Positions 17,843-27,045 of a stretch of DNA of 64,000 nucleotides are shown here, one piece after another. Where the stretch lies: contig CAVQUX010000015.1 of assembly GCA_963716925.1 (NCBI GenBank), positions 1 through 64,000 on the forward strand, in the 5' to 3' direction. The stretch comes from DAISKN01 sp963716925. GTDB lineage: Bacteria; Acidobacteriota; Vicinamibacteria; Marinacidobacterales; SMYC01. A program made the position numbers and the translations under genes. Under the pieces are notes generated by a model. The model searched no databases, was not told the DNA's origin, and saw nothing but the letters and a program-made list of their open reading frames with translations. Each line of letters starts with the position of its first letter. Position 1 is the first letter of the stretch.

Positions 17843-19489
17843 TCAGCGGACGACTCGCGACTTCGCCGCCGCTGCGGCGCGAGCCAGAACCACGCCCGAG
17901 GCATGGGCCATGTCCTTGTAATAGCGGACGAATCGCGTCGTCTCCCCGCTCTCGTAGCTCTCGAGGTTCATGGCCCAGCGATGCGAAATCGGCTGATACC
18001 AGAGCTCCACCTCCACCTCGAACGGTCCCGGCTCGGTCCCCTTGCTCACCGAGAAGCGGATCCTGTCCGCCCCGGCGGCGAAGTCGCGATCCGTCTCCGC
18101 GTCGCCATGGACGGCGATATCCTTGTCCGCCGTCGCTTTGTCGAAGCCGGAAGGAAGCAATCGATTGTCCTTCAGAAAGCCCACCGCCGTCAGTAGCCCG
18201 GTAGTCGGCTGGTTCTGAGGGTCCCCCAGGATGGACTCGTAGATCTGCACTTCATCCGGCCGGGTGATCTCGCTGTAGTGACGCTCGAAGCGTTCCGCGT
18301 CCTCGTCGTTGTCGTTTCCCACGATGGAGCCGTCGGGGCGGAGCGCGCCGGATTCGAAGACGAGCTTGCCGGTCGAGCCGCGTACCGTCACGTGCAGCCA
18401 CACCCGGCGGGACGGGTAGGCGGTGGGGAGCTTGTGGCCGCCCCGGTTCTCGACGGCGATCTCGACTTCGATGCGGTCGCCGGTGATTTCCGCGTTCCTG
18501 ATGAGAAGGCCCGCGGCCTCGGACCGCAGGTGAGCGATGGTGCGCTCGCTCGCGCGATCCAGCTCGCCGGGGAGCACGCGGAGTCCGAGCTCGTTCCGGT
18601 AACGGTCCAGAAGTCGCTGCATGAAGAAATTCCCGCCGACGAAGGTATGCCTCGAGAAGCCGGAGCGAGGCTCGCCGAGCACCGAGGTGATGGGCACGTC
18701 CTCCTCCACGACGGGCATGTGGCAGGACTGGCAGCTCCGGGTCTCCTTGTACGCGCTGTGAAGCCACTCCTGATAGGGAACCTGTTCGGGGAGCTCACCG
18801 ACGACCTCCCCACGGGCGTTCAGTGCCTTGGTGTAGAGCGTGTGGCAAGTGGCGCATAGCTCCGAAGAGCCGATGGTCTTCTGATCCTGGGTCGGCTGGA
18901 ACGTGGAGGAAGACCTCATGATGGTCAGATGCGCCTTGTCGACGTCATAAGGCCCGTACTCGTGGCGTTCCCCGGGAGCCGTCGTTTCATCGATCTGGAA
19001 CCCACCTACGAAACTCTCCGGTTTGCCCAGGTTCTCCGCCGTGATCTGGTGGCACAAAGAGCAGGAAACGCCGTCCTCCGCCAGGCGATCGTCGGGGCCG
19101 CCCTCGTTGGGAGGGAAATGCGCGAAGGCCTTGCCCTTCCGCCCGGCCCGCTGCGCTTCGTAGCGCGCCATCGGCATGTGGCAGATGCTGCACTCGTCCT
19201 CGATGTCGTCCTGCGCGGTCGGGTGATCGAGGACCTCACGGCGAACGCTCGCGATCCAGTAGGGGTCGCGGGCGCTATGCGCCATCATGGTGCCTCGCCA
19301 GGCGACACCGATGGAGATGTCCTCGCCCGCCGACGTGGAGATTCCGTTATGGCAGGCGACGCAGCGGTCCGAGGTTTCGAACAGCTGGCCGACGGTCTCG
19401 TGGCTTTGCGAGTAGGCCGCGGGCGCGTAGCTCACCGCGATGGCCAGGCCCAGCAGGCGGATCCAGGACGAAGCATGCCTTCCGCGCAT
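17843..19489 (-). CDS. Periplasmic pentaheme c-type cytochrome
   Basis: 548 residues with a signal peptide ending near AAYS (about 27). Five CxxCH heme sites lie at about 43 (CVACH), 100 (CSICH), 143 (CSLCH), 212 (CATCH) and 253 (CQSCH), so all are in the N-terminal half, as in cytochrome c554-like proteins. The C-terminal half (about 290-548) is beta-rich without cysteines. The ATG at 19489 lies two bases past the stop of the preceding gene; an ATG at 19501 overlaps it but has poor spacing. The protein probably passes electrons with the cytochrome-barrel protein encoded just upstream; the terminal acceptor is unknown. Confidence 0.88.
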   Translation of the reverse strand: MRGRHASSWIRLLGLAIAVSYAPAAYSQSHETVGQLFETSDRCVACHNGISTSAGEDISIGVAWRGTMMAHSARDPYWIASVRREVLDHPTAQDDIEDECSICHMPMARYEAQRAGRKGKAFAHFPPNEGGPDDRLAEDGVSCSLCHQITAENLGKPESFVGGFQIDETTAPGERHEYGPYDVDKAHLTIMRSSSTFQPTQDQKTIGSSELCATCHTLYTKALNARGEVVGELPEQVPYQEWLHSAYKETRSCQSCHMPVVEEDVPITSVLGEPRSGFSRHTFVGGNFFMQRLLDRYRNELGLRVLPGELDRASERTIAHLRSEAAGLLIRNAEITGDRIEVEIAVENRGGHKLPTAYPSRRVWLHVTVRGSTGKLVFESGALRPDGSIVGNDNDEDAERFERHYSEITRPDEVQIYESILGDPQNQPTTGLLTAVGFLKDNRLLPSGFDKATADKDIAVHGDAETDRDFAAGADRIRFSVSKGTEPGPFEVEVELWYQPISHRWAMNLESYESGETTRFVRYYKDMAHASGVVLARAAAAAKSRVVR

Positions 19490-19491
19490 TC

Positions 19492-20622
19492 TCACTTCCA
19501 TCCCTGCGTCAGACCTCCGTCGACGTAATCCCAGAGCAGATAGAACAGGAGCTGGTTCGGCCGGTCCTCCCGATTGTTCAGAGGAACGCGCAGGCCGACG
19601 CTTCCGAGAACGTGCATCCGCTTGCTGATGGGGATCTGGATCTCGGGCACGACGTCCCAGTTCGTGCTCGCTCCGGTCTCGAAGTCCCGATCGGCGATGA
19701 TCTCCGCCATGGGCGACCACCTGCGGCCGAGCCCCCCGTCGGTGCTGAACGTCCTGCCGATCGCCGCGCGAACGAAGAACGCCCGCGGCACCTTGTCGGG
19801 ATGAACGGGAAGCTCGATTCCCGATTGGACCTGGAGAAAACCGTCGCCGGGAAGAATCTGTCCGAAGGCCGCGAACGCTTCGAACGCGGCGGACTCGCCG
19901 CCGGTTCCGATATCGGCATTGCCCGTGGGGGCGCTCCACTCGCCGCCCGCGCTCAGGATGGAGCCTTTTTTCAGATCATCGAAGAGCTTGCGCTTGTAGC
20001 CGATGGCGACGTCGCCGAACCCGGAGCGCGAGACTCCGCTGTCGTGCGAGTACTCGTAGGGAAGCGTCATCTCGACCATCCCCGAGGGTCCGATTCGCCC
20101 CTCGTAGATCACCTTCATTCCCCCGCTGGACGCTTCGCGGGCGTCGAAGGCGCCGCTCACAACCACCTCGTTCTCGGGAAAGGCTTTCTCGGCGACGAGC
20201 GGCCGGGGAAGATTGAAGTTCCCTCGAGGCCAGGCCTCGACCTTGCAGAGACCGCGCAGGTACTCGATGACCTTTCCGATCTGCTCCTGGGTCAGGGCGT
20301 CCTTGAACGACGGCATGATCGGGGAGAATCCTCGCGCCGGACCGCCGTTCGTGATGATGGCCCGCCACTGCACGTCGGGCTCCGCCGTCGAGCCCGCGCA
20401 GTCGGTGAAGTCCGGAAACGTCGACGGACGCTCGAAGCCGGCGACGCTCTCGAACTGTCCCGTGCCGTCCGTTCCGTGGCAGGAGACGCAGCCGGCCACA
20501 TAGATGTCCCTGCCGGTTTCGAGCTCGAGGCGCCTCTGGGCCGGCCTCGCGAGGAGCGCGCTCCCTTGCCCGCAGATCGACGCTGCGAAAGCGCAAACGA
20601 TCGCGTAGCGAGAAAGTTCCAT
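19492..20622 (-). CDS. c-type cytochrome fused to an outer-membrane-barrel-like domain
   Basis: 376 residues. A signal peptide covers about 1-25. One heme site, CVSCH, lies at 45-49 (AGCVSCHGTDGTGQFE) with a likely distal methionine in SPIMPSF, so residues 30-135 are a class I cytochrome c domain. From about 160 to the end the sequence changes to beta strands (MVEMTLPYEYSHDS, GFGDVAIGYKRKLF, FGQILPGDGFLQVQSGIELP) resembling the barrel proteins annotated as transporters of the phenol-degradation MetA type. The pair with the pentaheme gene is nearly overlapping. The fusion would place a heme at the inner mouth of a barrel; electron transfer through the outer membrane is a guess. Confidence 0.85.
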   Translation of the reverse strand: MELSRYAIVCAFAASICGQGSALLARPAQRRLELETGRDIYVAGCVSCHGTDGTGQFESVAGFERPSTFPDFTDCAGSTAEPDVQWRAIITNGGPARGFSPIMPSFKDALTQEQIGKVIEYLRGLCKVEAWPRGNFNLPRPLVAEKAFPENEVVVSGAFDAREASSGGMKVIYEGRIGPSGMVEMTLPYEYSHDSGVSRSGFGDVAIGYKRKLFDDLKKGSILSAGGEWSAPTGNADIGTGGESAAFEAFAAFGQILPGDGFLQVQSGIELPVHPDKVPRAFFVRAAIGRTFSTDGGLGRRWSPMAEIIADRDFETGASTNWDVVPEIQIPISKRMHVLGSVGLRVPLNNREDRPNQLLFYLLWDYVDGGLTQGWK

Positions 20623-20994
20623 GAGGCTCTGACGTCCGGCACATATCTTATGGGTCCTTTGAGGAATAGGAAACTGGAAGGGCAAGCGAGGGCCGGCTAC
20701 GGACCAGCAAAGCCCGTCCACGCCGTCGGGCGCCTGGCCCGAGCCGCGGGCCCGGCACTCTGACCCCCCCGGCAAGTGGGCCGACTTCGGCACTCTGCAA
20801 CCCGTCGGATTTCCTTACGCAACGGCAACTGGTCGGTCCTCGATCTAATTCTCTGAGCACGGGAGTTTTCGCTGACCGTCTCTCTCCGTTCGAAAACCTG
20901 CGCGTCGCGTTTGCTTACAATTGGACCGAATCGAGCCAGAGCCCACAGGCTCCAAGCCCCGGTGTACATTGGGGATGCAGCCAATCGCTGGAAC

Positions 20995-21008
20995 GGCATG
21001 CCGCTTGC
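20995..21008 (+). promoter_or_regulatory. Candidate sigma-54 (-24/-12) promoter before a PEP-CTERM gene
   Basis: GG (20995-20996) and GC (21007-21008) are separated by exactly ten bases, with TTGC at the -12 side, close to the TGGCAC-N5-TTGC consensus. It lies 77 bases before the ATG at 21085. PEP-CTERM genes in several lineages depend on RpoN with PrsK/PrsR (established). The rest of 20623-21084 shows no gene. Confidence 0.35.
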
Positions 21009-21084
21009 ACTTTTTCTGAGATTCGGCTGAGTCCGATGCGGCCGTGTCCCATTTGCCTTCTTGGCAATGTTGAGGTCTAGAAAA

Positions 21085-21807
21085 ATGCGGATCCTTCGAA
21101 GCCTCTACGCAGCGGCGGCTTTGCTTCTCGGCTTTTCGGCGGCGGCTCGAGCTACGGCGATTTTCGACGCCTCTTCGAGCGCGACGTTGAGCATCGCCGG
21201 CATCGAGAACCTGACCAGCCCGGGGAGTTTCCTGGGTCTCAGCGTCAGCGGGGAATCCGATGTGATTGCCGAGGAGGCGCTCTCCGATGGAAACGCATCC
21301 GCCAGTACCGGCTCCGGCGCCGAGGTGACCGGAGCGCCTCCCTTTCTCGGGCTCGGCCAGCTCGCCGCGGCGGGAGGGACGGCCGAGGCGGTCGGAACCG
21401 CCGAAGCTTTCGTGCTCACCGACGGCTTCCTCAGATTCGAGAACGCGTCTTCGACGGACAGCTTTCTCATCACGCTCCTGCTCGACTACGCGCTGAGTGC
21501 CGCCGCAGCGGTGGACGATGCTTCCAGCGAGGATGCCTTTTCCGGCGCCTTCATCGACGTGGTCAGCGACTCATCGACGATCGACTTCTTTTCCAGGGTG
21601 GCCGCAGATGCTCTATTGGGACCACCCTCGGATGGCGACGGCGGACTGCTTTTCTTCACTCTCCTCGTTGGACCGGGGGGATCCGATACCGTCTTTCTTT
21701 CCACTTTCGCGGACGGATCCGCCGACGCCTTTCAGGTTCCCGAGGCCTCGACCCTTTCGCTGTTGTTCGCCGCGTTTCTGGCTCTCGGATGGCGCCGGCG
21801 ACGATGA
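21085..21807 (+). CDS. PEP-CTERM sorting-domain protein
   Basis: 240 residues from the ATG at 21085, with GAGGT nine bases upstream; earlier in-frame starts at 21061 and 21067 lack this spacing. A signal peptide ends near ARATA. The mature part is acidic, low in complexity and very rich in Ala, Ser, Asp and Gly, with no lysine or cysteine. The C-terminus has VPEAS, a hydrophobic helix and RRRR, the PEP-CTERM sorting signal. It is probably a surface or matrix protein processed by an exosortase. Confidence 0.8.
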   Translation: MRILRSLYAAAALLLGFSAAARATAIFDASSSATLSIAGIENLTSPGSFLGLSVSGESDVIAEEALSDGNASASTGSGAEVTGAPPFLGLGQLAAAGGTAEAVGTAEAFVLTDGFLRFENASSTDSFLITLLLDYALSAAAAVDDASSEDAFSGAFIDVVSDSSTIDFFSRVAADALLGPPSDGDGGLLFFTLLVGPGGSDTVFLSTFADGSADAFQVPEASTLSLLFAAFLALGWRRRR

Positions 21808-21880
21808 AGGACTTTTCCGTTGCCTTCTTGCCCGTTGCGCCCGCGCTCCCCTCGGCGGCTTGCTGGTTGTAATTCCTATA

Positions 21881-22567
21881 TCAGTGCTTGCCAGGTTCGA
21901 GCGGCACGCCGCGCCGCGTGGAGAGAATGTAGGCTTCCACGGACCTGAGCCGCGGGTCGTTCTCCGGCAGCGGCTTACCCTTCATGGGGTTCTCGATGCA
22001 CCAGTTGATCATGTCGCGAAGAAGCGAGACCTTCTTGCTCTGCATCTGGAACTTCGGATAAGTCTCGGGATGGGTGTTCGCGGCGTCGGGATGACACATG
22101 TCGCAGGAGATCCCGATGGTGCCCCCCAGGGCTGTCCCGGTGTGAAAGTTCTTGTAGCCATCCGCGATCCACTTTTCTTCTTCCTGCTTCCAGAGGAGCA
22201 GGTCCTGTGCCGTGAACTTCGTGGCCTGAGCGGACTCCTGCGCGGCCTCCGGGGCTAGCGCCGGCTTCGCCGCCGCTTCTTCCACCTGCCAGGCCCGGGA
22301 GCGTTCTTCGCCCGCGGTTTGCCGCCACACCGCCATCATCTCTCGGGCGATTCTCCGGGCCTCCGGCGGCGCGAGGGCTTCGCCCGCCTTCAACCCGGAA
22401 ACGGTGAACGTCGACTCGCCGTCGCAGAGCGAAACAGTGACCTTCTCGGTAAGAAACTCCTCCGGAACCGCCGGGTCTCTCCGAACCAAGCCTGAAGCCG
22501 CGAGCCCGGAGAGAACCAGCCACACGGCCAGCGTCGCGTGCGGCCCGAACGAATGGATCTGATCCAT
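21881..22567 (-). CDS. SoxA-like monoheme c-type cytochrome
   Basis: 228 residues from the ATG at 22567, with GGAGGGG upstream. An N-terminal hydrophobic segment (about 10-28) should export or anchor it. The single heme site CDMCH lies at 155-159 (GISCDMCHPDAANTHPETYP). The C-terminal part, RDMINWCIENPMKGKPL then RSVEAYILSTRRGVPL, resembles the end of SoxA heme domains, including a lone cysteine near 190. Sulfur oxidation is not implied: no other sox gene is present. It follows the phosphoesterase gene by 16 bases and is likely co-transcribed with it. Confidence 0.8.
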   Translation of the reverse strand: MDQIHSFGPHATLAVWLVLSGLAASGLVRRDPAVPEEFLTEKVTVSLCDGESTFTVSGLKAGEALAPPEARRIAREMMAVWRQTAGEERSRAWQVEEAAAKPALAPEAAQESAQATKFTAQDLLLWKQEEEKWIADGYKNFHTGTALGGTIGISCDMCHPDAANTHPETYPKFQMQSKKVSLLRDMINWCIENPMKGKPLPENDPRLRSVEAYILSTRRGVPLEPGKH

Positions 22568-22583
22568 GGCTCCACCCCTCCTA

Positions 22584-23684
22584 TCAGTAATTGATGTCGG
22601 TCTCTCGCGGCGGACGATCGGCGGCGCCGTCCGAGTCCAGGTAGCGCGCGCTGACGCGGATGGGATTCCGGCTCCAGAGGCTGTAGTGCTTGTCCACGTG
22701 CCCACCCTCGAGAGCATTCACCCGGCCGTGACCACACCCGTCGTATTCATCGAAGGGGTCGGTGCGATTCATGCGCACCGTGAGCTTGGGGAGACCCTCC
22801 GGCGCGTAGGGCCAGGGCCATGCCGTCGAGAGCATACCGTGAAAGTGAATGTTGCCAGCCTTGTGGGAGATCATTTGGTGCGTGTGGCCATGAATGACCG
22901 CAACCGACCGGAACGGAGCAAGGATTTTCTGAACCTCCTCGGCGTCCTCGGTCCAGAAGTTCCACGGTCTATAGATCTTGTAGAGCGGCGAGTGCGAGAA
23001 AACGATGAGCGGCGTCTCCTTGGAAACGCGCGCCAGGTCCTTCTCGAGCCAGTCGCGCTGTTCGATGCCAACCTGGAACGGACGGCCATTGGGGTTGTCG
23101 AGCTGGGCCATGGCCAGCATTCGCTCCATCGGAGTCATTCTCGAGGACGTCCAGTAGTCGTCCACCAGGACGGAGTTCAACACGACGAAATGCACTCCCT
23201 TGTGATCGAAGGAGTAGACATCCTTGCCGAAATGCTTTCGCCAGGCGTCGCCGAGATCGAAATACCAGTCGTGCTCTCCCACCGTCATGTACAGCTTGGG
23301 CCGGAGCGTCTTGAGAAGCTCGGCGCCCTCGGCGAGCTCGCCCGACTGGCCGAGCTGCGCCAGATCGCCTCCGAAGAGGACGAAGTCGGGCGCGGGATCC
23401 AGCGCATTGATATCGTCGATGGCTCTCAGGGCGGCCCGCACAAAGCGCTGGTTGAGCTTTCTCTCGTAGAGGTGCGTGTCGGATAGATAAGCGAAGGTGA
23501 ACGATGTTCCCGGGTCCTGCGCCACGTCGACGGCCTGGAACGAGTGGGGAACGAGCTTCCCCGTGGCAACCGCCAAGGCGGCCGCCCGTCCGGCTGCCTC
23601 GAGGAAACCTCGACGGCTCAGTCGAACCACCTGTTCGAAATACTTCGCTCGTTCGGCGAGATACGAACGGTACTTGTCCTTCAT
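22584..23684 (-). CDS. Tat-exported calcineurin-like metallophosphoesterase
   Basis: 366 residues from the ATG at 23684; the longer frame to 23873 overlaps the divergent gene. A Tat signal (RLSRRGFLEAAGRAAALAVA) lies at about 21-40. The five metallophosphoesterase motifs are SDTH (68-71), GGDLAQL (105-111), GEHDW (about 142), FSHSPLY and HGHTH. The family hydrolyses phosphomono- or diesters with a dinuclear metal centre in the periplasm. It forms a two-gene unit with the downstream cytochrome gene, which is an unusual pairing. Confidence 0.9.
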   Translation of the reverse strand: MKDKYRSYLAERAKYFEQVVRLSRRGFLEAAGRAAALAVATGKLVPHSFQAVDVAQDPGTSFTFAYLSDTHLYERKLNQRFVRAALRAIDDINALDPAPDFVLFGGDLAQLGQSGELAEGAELLKTLRPKLYMTVGEHDWYFDLGDAWRKHFGKDVYSFDHKGVHFVVLNSVLVDDYWTSSRMTPMERMLAMAQLDNPNGRPFQVGIEQRDWLEKDLARVSKETPLIVFSHSPLYKIYRPWNFWTEDAEEVQKILAPFRSVAVIHGHTHQMISHKAGNIHFHGMLSTAWPWPYAPEGLPKLTVRMNRTDPFDEYDGCGHGRVNALEGGHVDKHYSLWSRNPIRVSARYLDSDGAADRPPRETDINY

Positions 23685-23724
23685 CGACCTATCCCGGGAG
23701 CGGTGTCGAGATAGAATTCTCGCC

Positions 23725-25056
23725 GTGTTCCCGGTCGTTTTTCCACTCCTTCTTGGCTCGTTCCTCCCGCAGCCGGCAGAATCGCCCGCTCGAGCCGAGG
23801 CCCTGGCCATCGCCGACTGGCCGGTGTGGCTTCCGGAGGCAAAGCCCCCGTTTCCCGAGGCAGCCGTTGCCAACCCATGGCAGGCTCAGCAATCTTCCCT
23901 GGCGCGAGGGAGCTCGCCTCCGGTTGCGGAGGACCGGCCCTCGCTCTACTGGACGCGCACATCGCTCGAGCTCATCGCCAAGTACCAGCTCAACCCGCTG
24001 AGGGCCTCGCGCGTCCTCACCCTTCTCCACTGTGCGATGCACGACGCGCTGGTGCGGGGTGTCCGAGGCGGCCAGGACGAGCGGCTCGCCTGGGTGGCGG
24101 TGCATCGCGCGGCGAGCCTGATCCTGGCGGACCTGTTTCCACAGGAATCCCCAGAGCGACTCGAGGCCATAGGACTCTTCGCCGCCGCGACCGTGGCCGA
24201 GTCCGACAAGGGCCAAGGTCTCGTGATGTGGACCATCGGACGCGAAGTGGCTCGCGATGCTTCCGCCCGGGCGCGCAGCGACGGCTCTGACCGCGTCTGG
24301 CCTCTGGAACGTCGCCCCGCTGCGGCGCCAGGACAGTGGCGGCCCACGCCGCCCATCCACTCGTTCAATCCACTCGAGCCCCTGGCCGGGGAATGGCGGC
24401 CCTGGGTGCTCCCGCATGGAGGGGCTCTCGAGCCGGAGGATCCCGTACCCTACGACAGCCCCGCCTTCTGGAAGGAGGTGGAGGAAGTCAAGCGTACGGC
24501 GGATTCGCTCACACCCGCCCAGAAGGCGATCGCCGACGCCTGGAACCTGGATCGGGGCACAGTCACTCCGGCCGGCGTCTGGAACCTCAAAGCCGCGGAT
24601 CTCGCGCGGAACGGGAAGCTCTCTCCGCCCGAGACCGCGCGGTTGTTCGCGGCACTCAATGTCGCGATGATGGATGCTTTCATCGCCTGCTGGCATGCGA
24701 AATACAAGTGGTGGACGATAAGGCCGGTAAGCGTCATCCGCGATCGGTACGATCCGGAATTCCTGTCCTATCTCATCACCCCTCCCTTTCCATCGTACGT
24801 TTCCGGTCATGCGAGCGCGTCGGGAGCCGCCGAGGTGGTGCTGGCGCGGTTCTTCCCGGAGAGCGCCGGCTGGCTGAAAGCCCAGGCCGAGGAAGCCGCA
24901 ATGTCGCGCCTTTTCGGCGGGATTCACTACCGGAGCGACAACGACGCGGGGCTCGAGCTCGGCCGTGCCGTAGGTCGTGAAGTCCTTCAGCGCATCTTCG
25001 GGAAGGACTCCGCGAGTCAGCCGACCCGAGTGAACCCTATCTCCCTGGCGCTGTGA
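23725..25056 (+). CDS. Vanadium-dependent haloperoxidase / PAP2-family protein
   Basis: About 443 residues from GTG 23725, chosen because a signal-like segment (FPVVFPLLLGSFL) follows; the frame stays open further upstream inside the divergent gene, and the start is uncertain. The three phosphate/vanadate-binding motifs are present: KYKWWTIRPVSV near 326, PSYVSGHASASG near 357 and SRLFGGIHYRSDND near 394, giving Lys, Arg, Ser-Gly-His, Arg and His-x3-Asp. Length and spacing are nearer to bacterial vanadium haloperoxidase-like proteins than to small phosphatases. It would be exported. The gene starts 40 bases from the divergent phosphoesterase gene. Confidence 0.87.
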   Translation: MFPVVFPLLLGSFLPQPAESPARAEALAIADWPVWLPEAKPPFPEAAVANPWQAQQSSLARGSSPPVAEDRPSLYWTRTSLELIAKYQLNPLRASRVLTLLHCAMHDALVRGVRGGQDERLAWVAVHRAASLILADLFPQESPERLEAIGLFAAATVAESDKGQGLVMWTIGREVARDASARARSDGSDRVWPLERRPAAAPGQWRPTPPIHSFNPLEPLAGEWRPWVLPHGGALEPEDPVPYDSPAFWKEVEEVKRTADSLTPAQKAIADAWNLDRGTVTPAGVWNLKAADLARNGKLSPPETARLFAALNVAMMDAFIACWHAKYKWWTIRPVSVIRDRYDPEFLSYLITPPFPSYVSGHASASGAAEVVLARFFPESAGWLKAQAEEAAMSRLFGGIHYRSDNDAGLELGRAVGREVLQRIFGKDSASQPTRVNPISLAL

Positions 25057-25582
25057 TGAGCGCGAGGCCGCGCGGACCGAATCCCGTCGGGCAATAGGCG
25101 CGGACGACTGCGGCCAGGGTCTCACCGGCCGCGGGAAGAGGAAGTCGGGTCCGTTGTGTCTGGCTCTCCAGCCGGACTTCGACGTCAGGGCCGTCCAGGC
25201 CGAGCAGCACCACGTCATATCGGATCGCGGCCGGGACCGCCGACCACTGGATGTCCCGCCCGTCTTCGCTCGGACCGATCCGCGCCGGCCCCGGGCAGAG
25301 CGATGAGGTGTCGATTTGAAAGCTCGCGGGCTTCTCCCGGAGCCGGCTTCCGTCATCGATCGGGCAGCCCGCGCTGACCCGCACCTTGACCGCGGAGCGG
25401 AAATCCGTGAGGGGTTGAGGAGGCCGAAAACTGGTACCGCTCACCTGCGTGTCCAGCGAGACGAGCACCCGCCCCTCGGGAACGCGGCTTTCGATCTCGA
25501 CGCGGTATTGACGGGCTCCAGGGATGGCCCGCCAGGAGAGGATCGGACGAGCGTCCGCCACGATCGCGGCAGGTTCGATCAA
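25037..25582 (-). CDS. Fibronectin-III-like secreted protein, function unknown
   Basis: 181 residues from TTG 25582, start uncertain; the frame is open to about 25651 and reads a Cys shortly before this start. The sequence has two beta-sandwich units with the FN3-like pattern ILSWRAIPGARQYRVEI and IQWSAVPAAIRYDVVLL. It directly follows the RHS gene on the same strand and probably belongs to it functionally. The 3' end overlaps the convergent PAP2 gene by 20 bases. Confidence 0.55.
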   Translation of the reverse strand: MIEPAAIVADARPILSWRAIPGARQYRVEIESRVPEGRVLVSLDTQVSGTSFRPPQPLTDFRSAVKVRVSAGCPIDDGSRLREKPASFQIDTSSLCPGPARIGPSEDGRDIQWSAVPAAIRYDVVLLGLDGPDVEVRLESQTQRTRLPLPAAGETLAAVVRAYCPTGFGPRGLALITAPGR

Positions 25583-25657
25583 CTCGGCCTCCGAGCAAGT
25601 TGCGTAGCTGCTCGACCAGACGATCCTGGCGAAGGACAGTAGAGTGCCGAATCAAAA

Positions 25658-27045
25658 TTAGATCTTTGAGAGTTTTCCGAGCCCTTCGGCCAGCTCGGCG
25701 TGGGGTAGCAGCTCGGTTCGAGGTGGATTGGGATTGGGCATGGCGGGATGGCTGACTTCGGTTGGGGCCTTTGGAAGATCGCGGGAAGGGACGCAACGAC
25801 AGGTGACCTTTCGATACCGGCGACCACGCATTTCGGCGGGAGAGGAGGCCCAGGTCGCGCGGGCACGCCCACGGCGGCTTCTCGGGCGGAGGCGTCAGGT
25901 TCGGTGGGAACAGATTGATTGGCTTCTTTGGGGGAGGATCCAAACCCAAAGGGTCATTGAGAGAAACGGGATCGTTCCCGACGTAGGTATACAGATTGAC
26001 TCCTCCCGCGATACCGATCGGGTCCTCCGAAAGGAAGCGTTTGATTCGGGGATCGTAGTACCTTGCCCGGTAGTGGTAGAGACCCGTCCCATCGTTCTCG
26101 CGGGCCGTGTACTGGATCGGGTTGCTCTCGTCGGGACCGACGGAAGTCGTCTCCCCCCAGGCGCTGTAGAGGTACGAGTTCTGAATCGAGCGGTCGGCCC
26201 GGGTTTGGGCGATCACCGTGTTCAACGCATCCGTCAGGTAGTAGCGGCTGCCCGCCTGCGGGTAGCGGGCGATCACTTCGTCGATGCCGAGGCCCGTCAG
26301 CAGTCCGATACTTCGACCGTCCGTGAGCTCCCCGATGACTTGTAGGCCGTCGTAGATGTAGTCCGTCCGCCGGCCGTTCACGGTCCTTGCGATCCTCCGG
26401 TCGAGCGCGTCGTAATCGAAAGTCGCCTCGACTCCCGGCCCCAGGATGCTCGTGAGCCGGTTCCGGCTGTCCCACGCGTAGAGGGTGACGTTTCCGGGGA
26501 CGCCTCGCTCGGCCTTGGTCGCGAGGTTTCCGTCCTCGTCGTATCCGAGATCGAAAGTCTCGCCAGTGGCGGTGAAGGTGATGGCGGTCATGCGATCCGC
26601 GTCGTCGTAAACCGCGGTGAAAACCGCATCGGGGAGCGGGCTCCGGTCGGATATCTGGGCGATTCGCCGCCCGTTCGCGTCGTAGCGGTAGGTGATCGCG
26701 TCGATGACGGTGTCGTCGGGATTCTTGTGGACGATGGCGAGAAGGCGGTCGGCGTCGTCGTACGTGAGCTCTTGACGGATTCCGTTGGGAAGCGTCTTTA
26801 GGCGCAGTCGTCCGGCAGGATCGTAGTCGAAGGTCGTCGTCTCGCCACGGTAGACCATCGACCGGAGCCGGTTGGCGGGGTCATAACCGTACGTCGTGGT
26901 CTCTCCCACGACTCCGGTCAGGGTGCGCGAGATTCGGCGATCGAGCGCGTCGTACTGGTACGTGATCTCCGCTTGCACGCCGGCCGTCGTCTGGACTTCA
27001 CGGACCAATCGGTCCACGGCATCGTAGGTGTAGGTAAGAGTGCTG
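25658..27045 (-). CDS. RHS/YD-repeat protein, C-terminal part (frameshifted from upstream part)
   Basis: This segment continues the gene at 27046-32956 after a one-base frameshift in GAGCCCGGAC near 27048. It carries about ten YD repeats (for example YQYDALDRRIS, YGYDPANRLRS, FDYDPAGRL), then the RHS core (YHYRARYYDPRIKRFLSEDP, NLYTYVGNDPVSLNDPLGL). After the core comes a short proline-rich stretch and no recognisable toxin domain. The frame used up to the core stays open to 25353, but its last 80 codons are an arginine-rich shadow of the FN3-like gene. A second frameshift near 25880 and a stop at 25658 fit better. The C-terminal boundary is therefore uncertain. Confidence 0.72.

Noticed and set aside
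25353..25657. Extension of the RHS frame to 25353 as a toxin domain
   Set aside because: This part is arginine-rich and overlaps the better FN3-like frame; it has the look of a shadow frame.
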